From positions 124,001 through 188,000 of the forward strand of contig NZ_JBJURJ010000012.1 of the NCBI RefSeq assembly GCF_046098205.1: a stretch of DNA of 64,000 nucleotides. Reading direction: 5' to 3'. The notes below the pieces were generated by a model, which saw nothing but the letters and a program-made list of their open reading frames with translations, did no database searches and was not told the origin of the DNA. Shown here in pieces: positions 7,588-16,653 of this stretch (its first letter is position 1; each line of letters starts with the position of its first letter). The position numbers and the translations under genes are program-made. Origin of the DNA: Paenibacillus_AR mesotrionivorans. GTDB lineage: Bacteria; Bacillota; Bacilli; Paenibacillales; NBRC-103111.

Positions 7588-7754
7588 GAATACACAGCGT
7601 ACCATTGCCTGATCAAACCCGGGGCTGGAAACCCATGGGTGCAGCGGCCAGGGACTAAAAGCGGGGCTCCGAGACGGACGGCACCATTTGACGGGCCGCG
7701 GCAAAAGGAGCATGATGAAGGAAATGCAATTACCAGATACGGGAGCATGCCTTG

Positions 7755-7985
7755 ATGAAAAAAATTGCCCAAGCCCCGGTGAAATTTTACCGGAAATTCC
7801 TGTCCCCGCTGAAGCCGCCAACCTGCCGGTTTTATCCCACCTGCTCGGAGTACGCCCTGGAGGCTATTGAGATTCACGGCGCTGCTAAAGGCACCGTGCT
7901 GGCGGCTGTGCGCATCTGCAAGTGCCATCCCTTCCACCCGGGAGGAATCGACCGCGTTCCCCCCAAGGGAAGATGGAAATCTTGA
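7755..7985 (+). CDS. yidD: Membrane protein insertion efficiency factor YidD
   Basis: 76 residues of the YidD family: KFYRKFLSPLKPPTCRFYPTCSEYALEAI with the conserved Cys pair, then CHPFHPGGIDRVP. It is a peripheral inner-membrane protein thought to help YidC/Sec insertion. The start is taken at ATG 7755; a TTG directly before it is also possible. GGGAG lies at good distance. A differently framed ORF from 7712 with AAAAGGAG before it overlaps the start and may only be a leader. Confidence 0.93.
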   Translation: MKKIAQAPVKFYRKFLSPLKPPTCRFYPTCSEYALEAIEIHGAAKGTVLAAVRICKCHPFHPGGIDRVPPKGRWKS

Positions 7986-8055
7986 CAGGGCGCCGCTTTT
8001 TCGCTATCCTGAAGGAACATATTGTCAACCCATATGCATTTTTTCTGTGAAGGGA

Positions 8056-8347
8056 TAAGTAGGGGACAGAAGCTGCTGCAAGAGAGCCGGGACAGGTGGG
8101 AGCCGGTGCAGGGGAGTCCTTCGAAGATGGTCCTGGAGAAACTGCCTTCGAGCATGCGCGGCACACCGTGCAGGTAAGGGGGCGGCGCGGCTTCCGGCGT
8201 TAATGGAACAGCAGGCTGCAGCCGGCATGGATATCGCATGCGGATGTGGCTTGACTGACTTGAGCCCCGGGCCTTTAATGGTTTGGGGGAATCTGGGTGG
8301 TACCACGTGAGGCAGCTCTCGTCCCAATGCGGACGGGGGCTTTTTTT
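8056..8347 (+). ncRNA. T-box leader RNA of metG
   Basis: The canonical T-box core GGGTGGTACCACG (8295-8307) is followed by a terminator stem GCTCTCGTCC (8315-8324) / GGACGGGGGC (8331-8340) and seven T. Upstream are AGAGAGCC and a GGTGGGAGCC distal-loop-like segment typical of stem I. An ATG at 8154-8156 sits in a plausible specifier position, and the TGGT of the bulge suits a tRNA with discriminator A, as tRNA-Met has. Uncharged tRNA-Met would favour antitermination into metG. Confidence 0.92.
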
Positions 8348-8373
8348 GTTTACAAATTAAGGAGGCCATTTCT

Positions 8374-10392
8374 GTGGAAAAGAAAACATTCTACCTGACA
8401 ACCCCGATTTATTATCCCAGCGACAAGCTGCATATCGGACACGCCTACACTACGGTGGCGGGCGACGCCATGGTGCGCTACAAGCGCCTGCGGGGCTATG
8501 AGACCCGTTTCCTCACCGGAACCGACGAGCACGGCCAGAAGATCGAGGAGAAAGCCAAGGCGGCGGGCAAAACCCCTCAGGAATTTGTGGACGGCATCGT
8601 CACCGGCATCAAGGAGCTGTGGCGGAAGCTGGATATTTCCTATGATGATTTTATCCGGACCACGGAAGAGCGCCACAAAACCTCCGTCGCCGATATCTTC
8701 GACCGGCTCTTGAAGCAGGGGGATATCTACTTGGGCGAATACGAAGGCTGGTACAGCATCCCCGATGAAACCTTCTACACCGAAACCCAGCTGGCGGATG
8801 TGGTCAAGGATGAGCAGGGCAATATTGTTTCGGCCAAAAGCCCCGACAGCGGCCATCCCGTGCAGCTGGTGAAGGAGGAATCCTACTTCTTCCGGATGAG
8901 CAAATATGCCGACCGTCTCCTGAAGTATTACGAGGAGAATCCGGAGTTTATCCAGCCGGAATCCCGCAAGAACGAAATGATCAACAACTTCATCAAACCC
9001 GGCCTGGAGGATCTGGCAGTTTCCCGGACCACCTTCGACTGGGGCATCAAAATCAAAGGCGACCCCAAACACGTGATCTATGTATGGGTAGATGCCTTGT
9101 CCAACTATATCACCGCCCTGGGCTACGGCTCCCAGGACGAGACGCTCTACAATAAATTCTGGCCGGCGGACGTGCATCTGGTCGGCAAGGAAATTGTCCG
9201 TTTCCACACCATCTACTGGCCCATTATGCTGATGGCGCTGGAGCTGCCGCTCCCCAAGAAGGTATTCGGCCACGGCTGGCTCTTGATGAAGGACGGCAAA
9301 ATGTCCAAGTCCAAGGGCAACGTGGTGGACCCGGTTACCCTTATCGACCGCTACGGCCTGGATGCGCTGCGCTACTATCTGCTGCGTGAGGTCCCATTTG
9401 GCTCTGACGGCACCTTCACTCCGGAAAGCTTCGTGGAGCGGGTGAACTCCGACCTGGCCAATGACCTGGGGAACCTGCTGAACCGGACCGTCGCCATGAT
9501 GGAGAAATATTTCGGCGGGGTACTGCCTTCTCCCCAAGACGGACAAACCCCCTTCGATAGCGCACTGAAGGAAGCCGCTGCCAACGCAGTCACCAAGGCG
9601 GAGGAGGCTCTCGAGAAGATGGAGTTCTCCGTGGCCTTGACAGCCATCGGCAGCCTGGTCAGCCGCACCAACAAGTATATCGATGAGACCGCACCTTGGG
9701 CCTTGGCCAAGGATGAGGCTAAGAAAGGTGAGCTTGCGTCTGTCATGTACCACCTGGCAGAAAGCCTGCGCATTGCCTCCGTGCTGCTGCAGCCTTTCCT
9801 GACCTCCGTACCGGCCAAAATCTGGGCCCAGCTGGGCATCCAAGCCGGTCCGCTGACCACCTGGGACAGTGCCGGGCAATTCGGACTTCTGGAGCCGGGC
9901 ACCCGCCTGCAGAAGGGCGACCCGCTGTTCCCGCGTCTGGATGTGGAGGCGGAGGTGGCTTACATCACCCAAGCCATGACCGGCGGCAAACCCGTTTCGC
10001 CTGCGGAGGCTTCCACTCCGGCTCCGGCTTCCGCCAAGGCCGAGGCCCAACCGGCAGAAGAAGCGCTGCCTGAGATCACTATTGATGATTTCTTCAAGGT
10101 GGAGCTGAAGGTGGCCCAGGTGCTGTCAGCAGAGCCGGTGAAGGGCGCCAACAAGCTTCTGAAGCTGCAGCTGGATCTGGGCTCCGAGCAGCGCCAGGTG
10201 GTATCGGGCATCGCCCAATATTATACGCCGGAGCAGATGGTAGGCCGCAAGGTCATCTGCGTCACCAATCTGAAGCCGGTGAAGCTGCGGGGCGAGCTGT
10301 CCCAGGGCATGATCCTGGCCGCCTCCCACGGGGATCAGCTTACGCTGGCTACGGTGGCCGAGGACCTGCCTGTCGGTGCTATTGTGAAGTAA
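8374..10392 (+). CDS. metG: Methionine-tRNA ligase
   Basis: 672 residues. Class I aminoacyl-tRNA synthetase: HIGH-type motif in KLHIGHAYTT, catalytic-core FLTGTDEHGQKI, and KMSKS (DGKMSKSKGNVVDP). After the anticodon-binding domain and an Ala/Pro-rich linker (~550-570), a C-terminal EMAPII/OB-fold tRNA-binding domain starts at about 575 (ITIDDFFKVELKVAQV). Length and domains match the long Bacillus-type MetRS. It starts at GTG 8374 behind AAGGAGG, under T-box control. A strong terminator follows. Confidence 0.97.
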   Translation: MEKKTFYLTTPIYYPSDKLHIGHAYTTVAGDAMVRYKRLRGYETRFLTGTDEHGQKIEEKAKAAGKTPQEFVDGIVTGIKELWRKLDISYDDFIRTTEERHKTSVADIFDRLLKQGDIYLGEYEGWYSIPDETFYTETQLADVVKDEQGNIVSAKSPDSGHPVQLVKEESYFFRMSKYADRLLKYYEENPEFIQPESRKNEMINNFIKPGLEDLAVSRTTFDWGIKIKGDPKHVIYVWVDALSNYITALGYGSQDETLYNKFWPADVHLVGKEIVRFHTIYWPIMLMALELPLPKKVFGHGWLLMKDGKMSKSKGNVVDPVTLIDRYGLDALRYYLLREVPFGSDGTFTPESFVERVNSDLANDLGNLLNRTVAMMEKYFGGVLPSPQDGQTPFDSALKEAAANAVTKAEEALEKMEFSVALTAIGSLVSRTNKYIDETAPWALAKDEAKKGELASVMYHLAESLRIASVLLQPFLTSVPAKIWAQLGIQAGPLTTWDSAGQFGLLEPGTRLQKGDPLFPRLDVEAEVAYITQAMTGGKPVSPAEASTPAPASAKAEAQPAEEALPEITIDDFFKVELKVAQVLSAEPVKGANKLLKLQLDLGSEQRQVVSGIAQYYTPEQMVGRKVICVTNLKPVKLRGELSQGMILAASHGDQLTLATVAEDLPVGAIVK

Positions 10393-10421
10393 AAGCGGTC
10401 CGTTTGCACATGGTAATTTAT

Positions 10422-10457
10422 GAGCCTGTCTCCCGTTTGGGGGACAGGCTCTTTTTG
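10422..10457 (+). terminator. Terminator of metG
   Basis: Stem GAGCCTGTCTCCC / GGGGGACAGGCTC is followed by TTTTT. Confidence 0.9.
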
Positions 10458-10522
10458 GGTTCCGGGTATAGTCCGCCGCGTCTAGGAAAAAACTAGCCCC
10501 AAAAGAAGAAGGTGGATTTCTT

Positions 10523-10762
10523 ATGAAATACGCGGCAGTCCTGTTCCTGGCAGCCTGGCTGGCAGTGTTTTTTCCCCGCAAGGATCTGGAGAATGAGAAC
10601 AAACCGGCAAAAGCCAATGAAAAAGCAGCTTATGCCATTCTGGGTGCTTTGGCTGTTCTATTATGTGTGCTTCAAAAATGGGAGCTATTCCCGGTTCTTG
10701 CCCGCTGGATGGATGAGAGCATGATGGAGATTTACCGGTTAACCGGTGGTGGACCCTCATGA
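10523..10762 (+). CDS. Small two-span membrane protein heading the germinant receptor operon
   Basis: 79 residues, not recognised as a named family. Two hydrophobic segments (~3-17 and ~36-52) are separated by a charged loop (FPRKDLENENKPAKANEK). SD AAGAAGGTGG precedes ATG. Its stop overlaps the next start in ATGA, so it is translationally coupled to the GerA-type subunit. It is likely to be a receptor-associated membrane protein, comparable in position only to the small GerD/GerX-type accessory proteins. A GGGTATA ... AAAACTA pair upstream (10467-10500) is a weak sigma-G-like candidate. Confidence 0.7.
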   Translation: MKYAAVLFLAAWLAVFFPRKDLENENKPAKANEKAAYAILGALAVLLCVLQKWELFPVLARWMDESMMEIYRLTGGGPS

Positions 10763-12297
10763 GAATTTGGGGCAAACCCCGTCAACCTACCCAAAACCCC
10801 AACCGGGTGGAGGATCTGGAATCCTACCCGAAGGGGCAAATCTCAGGAAACCTGGAGGAAACTGTAGTCTTTTTCCGGGAAAGTCTCGCTTTATGCAGCG
10901 ATCTGGTGGTGAAGGAGGGAGTTGTCCGGAATGCCGGGGGCGGACTGCTGCGTACGGCGGTCCTGTATATGGACGGGCTGGCAGACAAGCAGCTGATCCA
11001 TGAGTTCATCACTCAGCCTATGCTTCAGAATCCCTTGCCGGACGAGGAAGAGGGGATTGGCAGGCTGGAGCAGCTGATATCGGCCACCAATATCCGCCGG
11101 GAGAAGGACCGGGCCAAGCTGATGCAATCCCTGCTGTACAGCAGTACGCTGGTTTTCCTGGAGGGAGAAGCAGAGGGTCTCACCATATCCACGGAGGGCT
11201 GGGAGCACCGCTTCATCAAGGAGCCCATCACGGAGGTATCCATCCGCGGACCGCAGGAGGCGTTTAACGAGGTGCTCCGGGCTAATACGGCTCTCATCAG
11301 AAGGCGGATCAAGGACCCGCGGCTGGCGGTGGAGGCACTGCAGATCGGTACCAGGAGCCTTACGGATACGGCGATCCTGTATTTGCAGGATGTGGCCAAC
11401 CCGGCTCTGGTCAAGGAAGTGCGGCGGCGTCTGCAGGAAATTGTGGTGGATGGCATTCAGGACAGCGGACAGCTGGAGGAATATTTGGAGGATAACCCCT
11501 TGTCGCCATTCCCCCAAGTCTTTAACTCGGAGCGGGTAGACCGGACAGTCGCCTCCATTCTGGAGGGCAAGGTGGCGGTCATTGTGGACGGGTCTCCTTA
11601 TGCGCTCTCCATGCCGGCTACCTTCGCCAACTTTCTGTATGCCTCCGAGGATTATTACAGTAAATTTATGGCGGCCACCTTCATCCGGTGGTTCCGTGGA
11701 CTGGCTTTTTTTATAGCCCTGTTTCTGCCCTCCCTTTACATTGCGCTGATCACTTATCACCAGGAGATGCTGCCTACGCCTCTTATGCTCTCCAGCGCTG
11801 CCAACCGGACAGGGGTGCCGTTTCCGGCTTTTTTCGAGGCGTTGCTGATGGAGGTCAGCATTGAGCTGCTGCGTGAGGCCAGCCTGCGCCTTCCCGGCAC
11901 CATGGGGCAAACCATCGGCATTGTGGGTGCGCTGGTTATTGGCCAATCGGCCGTGCAGGCAGGTTTTGTCGGCCCGGTGCTGACCATCATCGTGTCCTTT
12001 ACGGCTATCGGCTCCTTCGTGATTCCCAGCTACAATACGTCCATCACCATCCGGATGCTCCGGTTCCCCATTATGTTTCTGGCGGCTACGATGGGCATCT
12101 TCGGGATTATTTTCGGAGGGGCGGCCATTTTACTGCATTTGATCAGTTTAAGGCCCTTCGGCGTGGGGTATCTGGAGCCCTTCCAGGCATCCCACTGGGA
12201 GAGGATCGACGATTCCATTGTTGTCCGCAAGCCCACATATCTGATGAAGCTGCGCCAGCGTTACTTGAAGCCGCAGCAGTTGAAACGGCGAAAATGA
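10759..12297 (+). CDS. Spore germination protein, GerA family subunit A
   Basis: 512 residues. A hydrophilic N-terminal domain (~1-300) is followed by about five membrane segments (~300-460), the architecture of GerAA/GerKA proteins. Family signatures include VDGSPYALSMPATFANFLYASEDYYSKF, LPSLYIALITYHQEMLPTPL, FPAFFEALLMEVSIELLREASLRLP and GPVLTIIVSFTAIGSFVIPSYN. It forms the inner-membrane germinant receptor with the B permease-like and C lipoprotein subunits encoded next. Start ATG overlaps the upstream stop. Such operons are normally forespore (sigma-G) expressed; the exact germinant cannot be read from sequence. Confidence 0.95.
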   Translation: MRIWGKPRQPTQNPNRVEDLESYPKGQISGNLEETVVFFRESLALCSDLVVKEGVVRNAGGGLLRTAVLYMDGLADKQLIHEFITQPMLQNPLPDEEEGIGRLEQLISATNIRREKDRAKLMQSLLYSSTLVFLEGEAEGLTISTEGWEHRFIKEPITEVSIRGPQEAFNEVLRANTALIRRRIKDPRLAVEALQIGTRSLTDTAILYLQDVANPALVKEVRRRLQEIVVDGIQDSGQLEEYLEDNPLSPFPQVFNSERVDRTVASILEGKVAVIVDGSPYALSMPATFANFLYASEDYYSKFMAATFIRWFRGLAFFIALFLPSLYIALITYHQEMLPTPLMLSSAANRTGVPFPAFFEALLMEVSIELLREASLRLPGTMGQTIGIVGALVIGQSAVQAGFVGPVLTIIVSFTAIGSFVIPSYNTSITIRMLRFPIMFLAATMGIFGIIFGGAAILLHLISLRPFGVGYLEPFQASHWERIDDSIVVRKPTYLMKLRQRYLKPQQLKRRK

Positions 12298-12325
12298 CCA
12301 AGCAGGGAAAGGAGGGGGCAGGGGG

Positions 12326-13423
12326 ATGGAAAAAAGCAAAATCACCCAATATCAGCTTATGTTCGTCTCCGGTTTCTATATATTCGGAACCATGTTCATT
12401 ACCCTGCCCCGGTCCCTGACAGCTCTTACCGAGCATACGGGCTGGCTGTGCATATTCCTGGCCACGGCGTTGTCTGCTGGATATGCCTGGCTTCTGACCC
12501 GCCTGCTGAAGCGGATTGGGGATCAAGGCTTTATCACCTACGTGATCAGCATGATGGGACGTTGGTTGGGCCTGCCCTTTACTCTGTTGTTCCTGCTTGT
12601 GCCCACTCTCTTTTATTCCTCTTATGTGATGCGCCTGGTGGGGGAGCTGTTCGAAACGCTGGTGATCCCGGAGACACCGCTGGGAATTATGCTGGCGATG
12701 TTTCTCACGCTCCGCTACTGGAATGTGAGAGGGGGCCTGCGTTCCATAGGCACCTTCGCGGAGGTGCTGTTTCCCATAATCATGCTGATTCTGTTAATCA
12801 TGCTGCTTCTGTCTGCCGGACATGTGGAGACCAGTCGGATCCTGCCTCTTTACGACACCGACTTGGCGGGGCTTTATAAGGGCACGATGTCCGTGCTGGC
12901 CATCTTTATGGAAATCGGCATCCTGCTGTATGCATCCCGGGGCATCGAGCAGCCGGAAAAGACAACCGGTTCCCTGGTGAAGGTGAATGTAGTGGTGGGT
13001 ATCCTGTTTTTATTAACCTACTGGCTTTGTCTTGGAACCTTCGGTACGGCTTATGTGAAGCGTCTGGCATTTCCTACGGTAGAGATGGTCCGCAACATCA
13101 GCTTTGTCCATTTTTTTGAGCATGTGGAAATTATCTTTCTCACCATGTGGGTGATGATGAATATGGTGAAGGGCGCCTTGACCTTCTATGCGTGCGCCGC
13201 GGGTTTCCAAGGCTGGTTCGGCTTAAGCAGCTACAGGCGGCTCTTGTTTCCTCTGGCGGTGATCATTTATTATCTGGCGTCCATACCGCAGAATTTGGTT
13301 CAGGCCGTATTCCACATCGATCAGATCAAAGGGCACCTGTATCCGTATGCGGGTTTGTTGTTTCTCCTGCTTATGGAGCTGCTGGCCTGGAGAAAGGCCA
13401 AAAAAGGGGGGACGGACCAGTGA
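12326..13423 (+). CDS. Spore germination protein, GerB-type permease subunit
   Basis: 365 residues with about ten membrane segments, of the amino-acid permease-like GerAB/GerKB family (ITQYQLMFVSGFYIFGTMFITLPR at the start, then MMGRWLGLPFTLLFLLVP). GerAB proteins carry the germinant-binding pocket. A GGAGGGGG ribosome binding site precedes ATG; the stop overlaps the GTG of the C subunit (GTGA). Confidence 0.94.
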   Translation: MEKSKITQYQLMFVSGFYIFGTMFITLPRSLTALTEHTGWLCIFLATALSAGYAWLLTRLLKRIGDQGFITYVISMMGRWLGLPFTLLFLLVPTLFYSSYVMRLVGELFETLVIPETPLGIMLAMFLTLRYWNVRGGLRSIGTFAEVLFPIIMLILLIMLLLSAGHVETSRILPLYDTDLAGLYKGTMSVLAIFMEIGILLYASRGIEQPEKTTGSLVKVNVVVGILFLLTYWLCLGTFGTAYVKRLAFPTVEMVRNISFVHFFEHVEIIFLTMWVMMNMVKGALTFYACAAGFQGWFGLSSYRRLLFPLAVIIYYLASIPQNLVQAVFHIDQIKGHLYPYAGLLFLLLMELLAWRKAKKGGTDQ

Positions 13424-14628
13424 AAGCCGCCTATTTATGCCTCCCGTTCCTGCTGATGCTGGTTTTGTCCGGCTGCTGGAGCGCCAAGGAAGCCAATGAA
13501 ATCGACTATGTGCTGGGGGTAGGGGTGGACAAGGCGGATAACGGGGACATTATCCTGACCATCCAGTCGCCCGATCTTTCCGCACTGAAGGCGGAAAAAG
13601 CCAGCAGCGGCGATAAGTTTAAATCCATCAGCGCCCGTGGCTCCACCACCTTCGAAGCCCTGCGGAACTATATCAATGTCGGGGGACAAAAGCTGTTCTG
13701 GGGCCACATTCAAATATGCATCATCGGGGAACATGCGGCGCGGGATGGGGTAGAGGATTTTTTGGATTTTTTCAGCTCGGATCCGGAGCTCCGCGGTACG
13801 TCAATGATTTCCGTTGTGAAGGGCAAGGCCAAGGATGTAATGGAGGCGCGGGTCAGTCTTACCCCGATTCCATCCGACTATCTGTCCAATCTGCTGACCA
13901 ATGCTACCGTCAACGGGAAAGCCCCTAAGGTGCAACTGGTGGATTTTAACCGGATGCTGACAGAACCTATTGGCAGCCAGCCCTATCTTCCTCTGATGGA
14001 GCTGATGAGCCAGTCGGAATATGACAAGCGCATTGCCAAGCTGAACACCACCTCCTCCAAGGGACCCGGCCAGTCCCCGGTCATTTATACAGGCGGCACA
14101 GCGGTATTCCGTGGAACAAAGCTGAAGGGCTTCCTCGACGAAAAGGAGACCCGGGGCCTGATGTGGACCAAGCAATTTATGAAAAGTGCGTTGATCGCGG
14201 TTAAAACTGATGATGGCGGATTAGCTTCCCTGGAGCTGATCGGCGGGGTCAGAAATAAGGTTTCGGTAAAAATGGAAGGGGATACCGCTGTCATCAAATT
14301 GACCATCCATGCTAACCTCAATATCGGGGACCGCAGCGGAAGCAGGAATCTGGCCGAGGTGAAGGAGCTGAAGAAGCTGGAGGAAGGCTTTAACGCCTTG
14401 GTCAAGAAGGAGGTGGAGATGGCCTTCGAAAAGGCGGCCCGGAAATTCCACAGCGACATCTTCTCCTTCGGCAATGCCTTAAACGATAAAAATCCAAAAG
14501 TATGGAACCGGGTGGAAGAGCGGTGGGAGGATGAAATTCTGCCCAATGCCAAGCTGGATATAGAGGTGAAGGGTACGATCCGGCGAACCTCCAGGACCTT
14601 GTATACACCATGGGCGGAAGAAAAGTAA
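13420..14628 (+). CDS. Spore germination lipoprotein, GerC family
   Basis: 402 residues of the Ger(x)C family. The lipobox LVLSGC (Cys ~18) marks a lipoprotein, followed by WSAKEANEIDYVLGVGVDK typical of GerAC/GerKC. GTG 13420 overlaps the stop of the permease gene, so translation is coupled, and this start places the signal peptide correctly; in-frame codons further upstream would lie inside the permease gene. It completes the A-B-C receptor operon. Confidence 0.94.
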   Translation: MKAAYLCLPFLLMLVLSGCWSAKEANEIDYVLGVGVDKADNGDIILTIQSPDLSALKAEKASSGDKFKSISARGSTTFEALRNYINVGGQKLFWGHIQICIIGEHAARDGVEDFLDFFSSDPELRGTSMISVVKGKAKDVMEARVSLTPIPSDYLSNLLTNATVNGKAPKVQLVDFNRMLTEPIGSQPYLPLMELMSQSEYDKRIAKLNTTSSKGPGQSPVIYTGGTAVFRGTKLKGFLDEKETRGLMWTKQFMKSALIAVKTDDGGLASLELIGGVRNKVSVKMEGDTAVIKLTIHANLNIGDRSGSRNLAEVKELKKLEEGFNALVKKEVEMAFEKAARKFHSDIFSFGNALNDKNPKVWNRVEERWEDEILPNAKLDIEVKGTIRRTSRTLYTPWAEEK

Positions 14629-14645
14629 GGCCTAACAAACGCAAA

Positions 14646-14724
14646 GGGAGCAACCCGGCAGTGATCCCGCATGGGGCCAGAACGGCCTAGGCAACGGACC
14701 TCCGCAGGTTTGCTCCCGGTTTTA
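14646..14724 (+). ncRNA. Four-way-junction RNA-like structure
   Basis: The outer stem GGGAGCAA (14646-14653) / TTGCTCCC (14710-14717) encloses three short hairpins: CCC-GCATG-GGG, GGCC-AGAAC-GGCC and AGG-...-CCT. It ends in GGTTTT, a poor U-tract. It may be an elaborate terminator of the ger operon, or a structured RNA. It is not a tRNA (no T-loop TTC, no D-loop GG). The znuA promoter lies downstream, so it is not part of that leader. Confidence 0.4.
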
Positions 14725-14749
14725 TGTGGAGAAGATTTGCGAATCATGG

Positions 14750-14806
14750 TTGACAAACCGGGTGCGATAATCCTATAATCATCCCTGTTAATAAAAATTA
14801 CGATTA
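14750..14806 (+). promoter_or_regulatory. znuA promoter with Zur-like half site
   Basis: TTGACA (14750-14755), 18-bp spacer, TATAAT (14774-14779). Just after the expected start lies ATTACGATTA (14797-14806), matching one arm of the Bacillus Zur box TCGTAATNATTACGA. The left arm is degenerate (TAATAAA). Confidence 0.6.
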
Positions 14807-14833
14807 AGATAGTGATCGGGAGGATATGGACTC

Positions 14834-15817
14834 ATGAGCATACGTTTGAGCATACGTTCTAAATGGGCAGGAGCCATGGCGCTTACCTTGGGAATCGCCA
14901 TTTTGGCAGGGGGCTGCGGAAACAATTCGGGCATCTCGCTTTCCGAAGACAAAACCAACGTGGTGGCCAGCTTTTATCCGCTGTATGATTTCGCCTCCAA
15001 AATCGGAGGGGACCGCATTCACGCTGTCAGCGCCGTTCCCGCCGGAGTGGAGCCCCATGACTGGGAGCCGAAAACCAGGGACATCAGCCAGATTCTGAAG
15101 GCCGATGTGTTCGCCTATCAGGGCGCAGGGCTGGAGGGCTGGGTGGATGAGCTGCTTAAGAGCCGCAAGGACAAGAGCAGCCTGATAACAGTGGAGGCCA
15201 GTGCCGGGCTTGATCTGATCAAAGCGGAGGAGCATGAGGAAGAAGGCCATGAGGATGAGCACGGCCACGAAGGTGAGGAAGGCCATGACCACGGAGATTT
15301 CGATCCCCATGCCTGGCTGAGTCCGATGAACGCCAAAAAAATGGCGGAGGCCGTCAAGAACGGACTGGTGGAGGCTGATTCCGCCAATAAAGCCGAATAC
15401 GAAGCCAACTTTACCAAACTCTCCGCGTCCTTCGACGAGCTGGACCGCAAGTACCGGGAAACCCTGGGCAAGCTGCCCAAAAAGGATATTGTCGTCTCCC
15501 ACCAGGCCTTTGCATACCTCTGCAGGGATTACGGACTGAATCAAGTGGCGATAATGGGATTAACTCCTGACTCCGAACCGACTGCCCAGGATATGAAGAA
15601 AATCAATAATTTCGTCAAGGAGCATCAGGTGAAATACATCTTCTTCGAGGAACTGGTGTCGGATAAGCTGGCCAAAACCCTGGCCAATGATCTGAAAATC
15701 GAGACCCTGGTGCTCAACCCGCTGGAAGGACTGACAGATGCCCAATTGAAGGCCGGGGAAGATTATTTCTCCATCATGGAAAAGAATTTGCAAAACCTAG
15801 TAAAAGCCTTACAATAA
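14834..15817 (+). CDS. znuA: Zinc ABC transporter substrate-binding lipoprotein ZnuA/AdcA
   Basis: 327 residues. Signal peptide with lipobox (LAGGC). Cluster A-I/ZnuA fold: NVVASFYPLYDFASKIGGDR, then a His/Glu/Asp-rich loop (~133-160, EEHEEEGHEDEHGHEGE and onward) that marks zinc specificity, DPHAWLSP, VSHQAFAYLC and FFEELVSDKLAKTLA with further metal ligands. It captures extracellular Zn(II) for the ZnuB-ZnuC importer encoded next. SD GGGAGGAT precedes ATG; probably Zur-controlled. Confidence 0.95.
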   Translation: MSIRLSIRSKWAGAMALTLGIAILAGGCGNNSGISLSEDKTNVVASFYPLYDFASKIGGDRIHAVSAVPAGVEPHDWEPKTRDISQILKADVFAYQGAGLEGWVDELLKSRKDKSSLITVEASAGLDLIKAEEHEEEGHEDEHGHEGEEGHDHGDFDPHAWLSPMNAKKMAEAVKNGLVEADSANKAEYEANFTKLSASFDELDRKYRETLGKLPKKDIVVSHQAFAYLCRDYGLNQVAIMGLTPDSEPTAQDMKKINNFVKEHQVKYIFFEELVSDKLAKTLANDLKIETLVLNPLEGLTDAQLKAGEDYFSIMEKNLQNLVKALQ

Positions 15818-15855
15818 TATCATTAACTAAGGCTGTTTAGAGAGAAGGCTAGTAC

Positions 15856-16644
15856 ATGAACAACACAGCTCAGCCCCAAGCCCATTGCCATGAACCCGTG
15901 GTGACGCTTGCGGGTGTTTCCTTTTCTTATGAGGGCAAGCAGGTTATCCGGGATCTGAACTTTAATGTGCTGCAGCGGGACTTCGTGGGCCTGGCCGGCT
16001 CCAACGGCGCGGGCAAAACCACCCTTCTGAGGATCATTGTCGGGCTTCTGAAGCCGGAGCAGGGGGAGGTTCGGCTTTTCGGAGAGCCCTATTCCTCCTT
16101 CCGCGGCTGGAACCGGATCGGTTATGTACCCCAGAAGAATGCCTTTAATCCCTTATTTCCGGCGACGGTGCGTGAGGTGGTGTTATCCGGGCTGTACGGG
16201 CGCAACAAGCTGTTCAAGCGCTTAACAGCGGCGGATACCCGCAAGTGCGAGGATGCCCTGGAAATCATGAACATTGCCGATTTGGCCGACCGGCGGATCG
16301 GACAGCTGTCCGGCGGCCAGCAGCAGCGGGCGTTTTTGGCCCGGGCGCTAATCAACAATGCGGAGCTGCTGATTCTCGATGAACCGACTGCAGGAATCGA
16401 TGCGGAGACGCAGGAGGGCTTTTTTGAGCTGATCCGCCATATGCACCAGCATCATGCCATTACCTTCCTGATGGTGTCCCATGACATTGACATGCTGGAG
16501 GATTATATGGGAGGGGGGCCGGAACAGGTCTGCGGCAAGCTGAAATTCTATGTCCGCCATACCCATGAGCCGCAGAACTGCTCGGAGACCCGGCTACATG
16601 TTTCCGGCGGGACCAAACGCGAAAAAATTGAAGTAAGGGGATAA
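15856..16644 (+). CDS. znuC: Zinc ABC transporter ATP-binding protein ZnuC
   Basis: 262 residues. Walker A GSNGAGKTT, Q-loop YVPQKNAF, signature LSGGQQQR, Walker B LLILDEPTAGID and switch His in MVSHD. The C-terminal tail (after ~220) is Cys/His-containing (EQVCGK...HTHEPQNC), as often in AdcC/ZnuC-type ATPases. Energises zinc import with ZnuA and ZnuB. Confidence 0.95.
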   Translation: MNNTAQPQAHCHEPVVTLAGVSFSYEGKQVIRDLNFNVLQRDFVGLAGSNGAGKTTLLRIIVGLLKPEQGEVRLFGEPYSSFRGWNRIGYVPQKNAFNPLFPATVREVVLSGLYGRNKLFKRLTAADTRKCEDALEIMNIADLADRRIGQLSGGQQQRAFLARALINNAELLILDEPTAGIDAETQEGFFELIRHMHQHHAITFLMVSHDIDMLEDYMGGGPEQVCGKLKFYVRHTHEPQNCSETRLHVSGGTKREKIEVRG

Positions 16645-16653
16645 ACAAAAACG

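Larger units (their letters stand above)
6941..7754. other. Gene-poor stretch: Fur promoter, short transcript, element B
   Basis: No convincing protein gene. It contains a sigma-A promoter with a Fur box (7071-7131), a branched terminator (7337-7392), the quadripartite element B (7405-7587) and ~160 bp of leader before yidD. Confidence 0.6.

Noticed and set aside
7712..7870. ORF with AAAAGGAG overlapping the yidD start in another frame
   Set aside because: No recognisable protein and it overlaps a conserved gene; at most a coupling leader.
8350..10050. Minus-strand ORF of 566 codons over metG
   Set aside because: Antisense shadow; the sense strand encodes a complete MetRS with HIGH and KMSKS motifs.
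14646..14724. tRNA reading of the cloverleaf before znuA
   Set aside because: No TTC-type T loop, no D-loop GG and no 7-bp loop with a sensible anticodon; the arms have wrong lengths.
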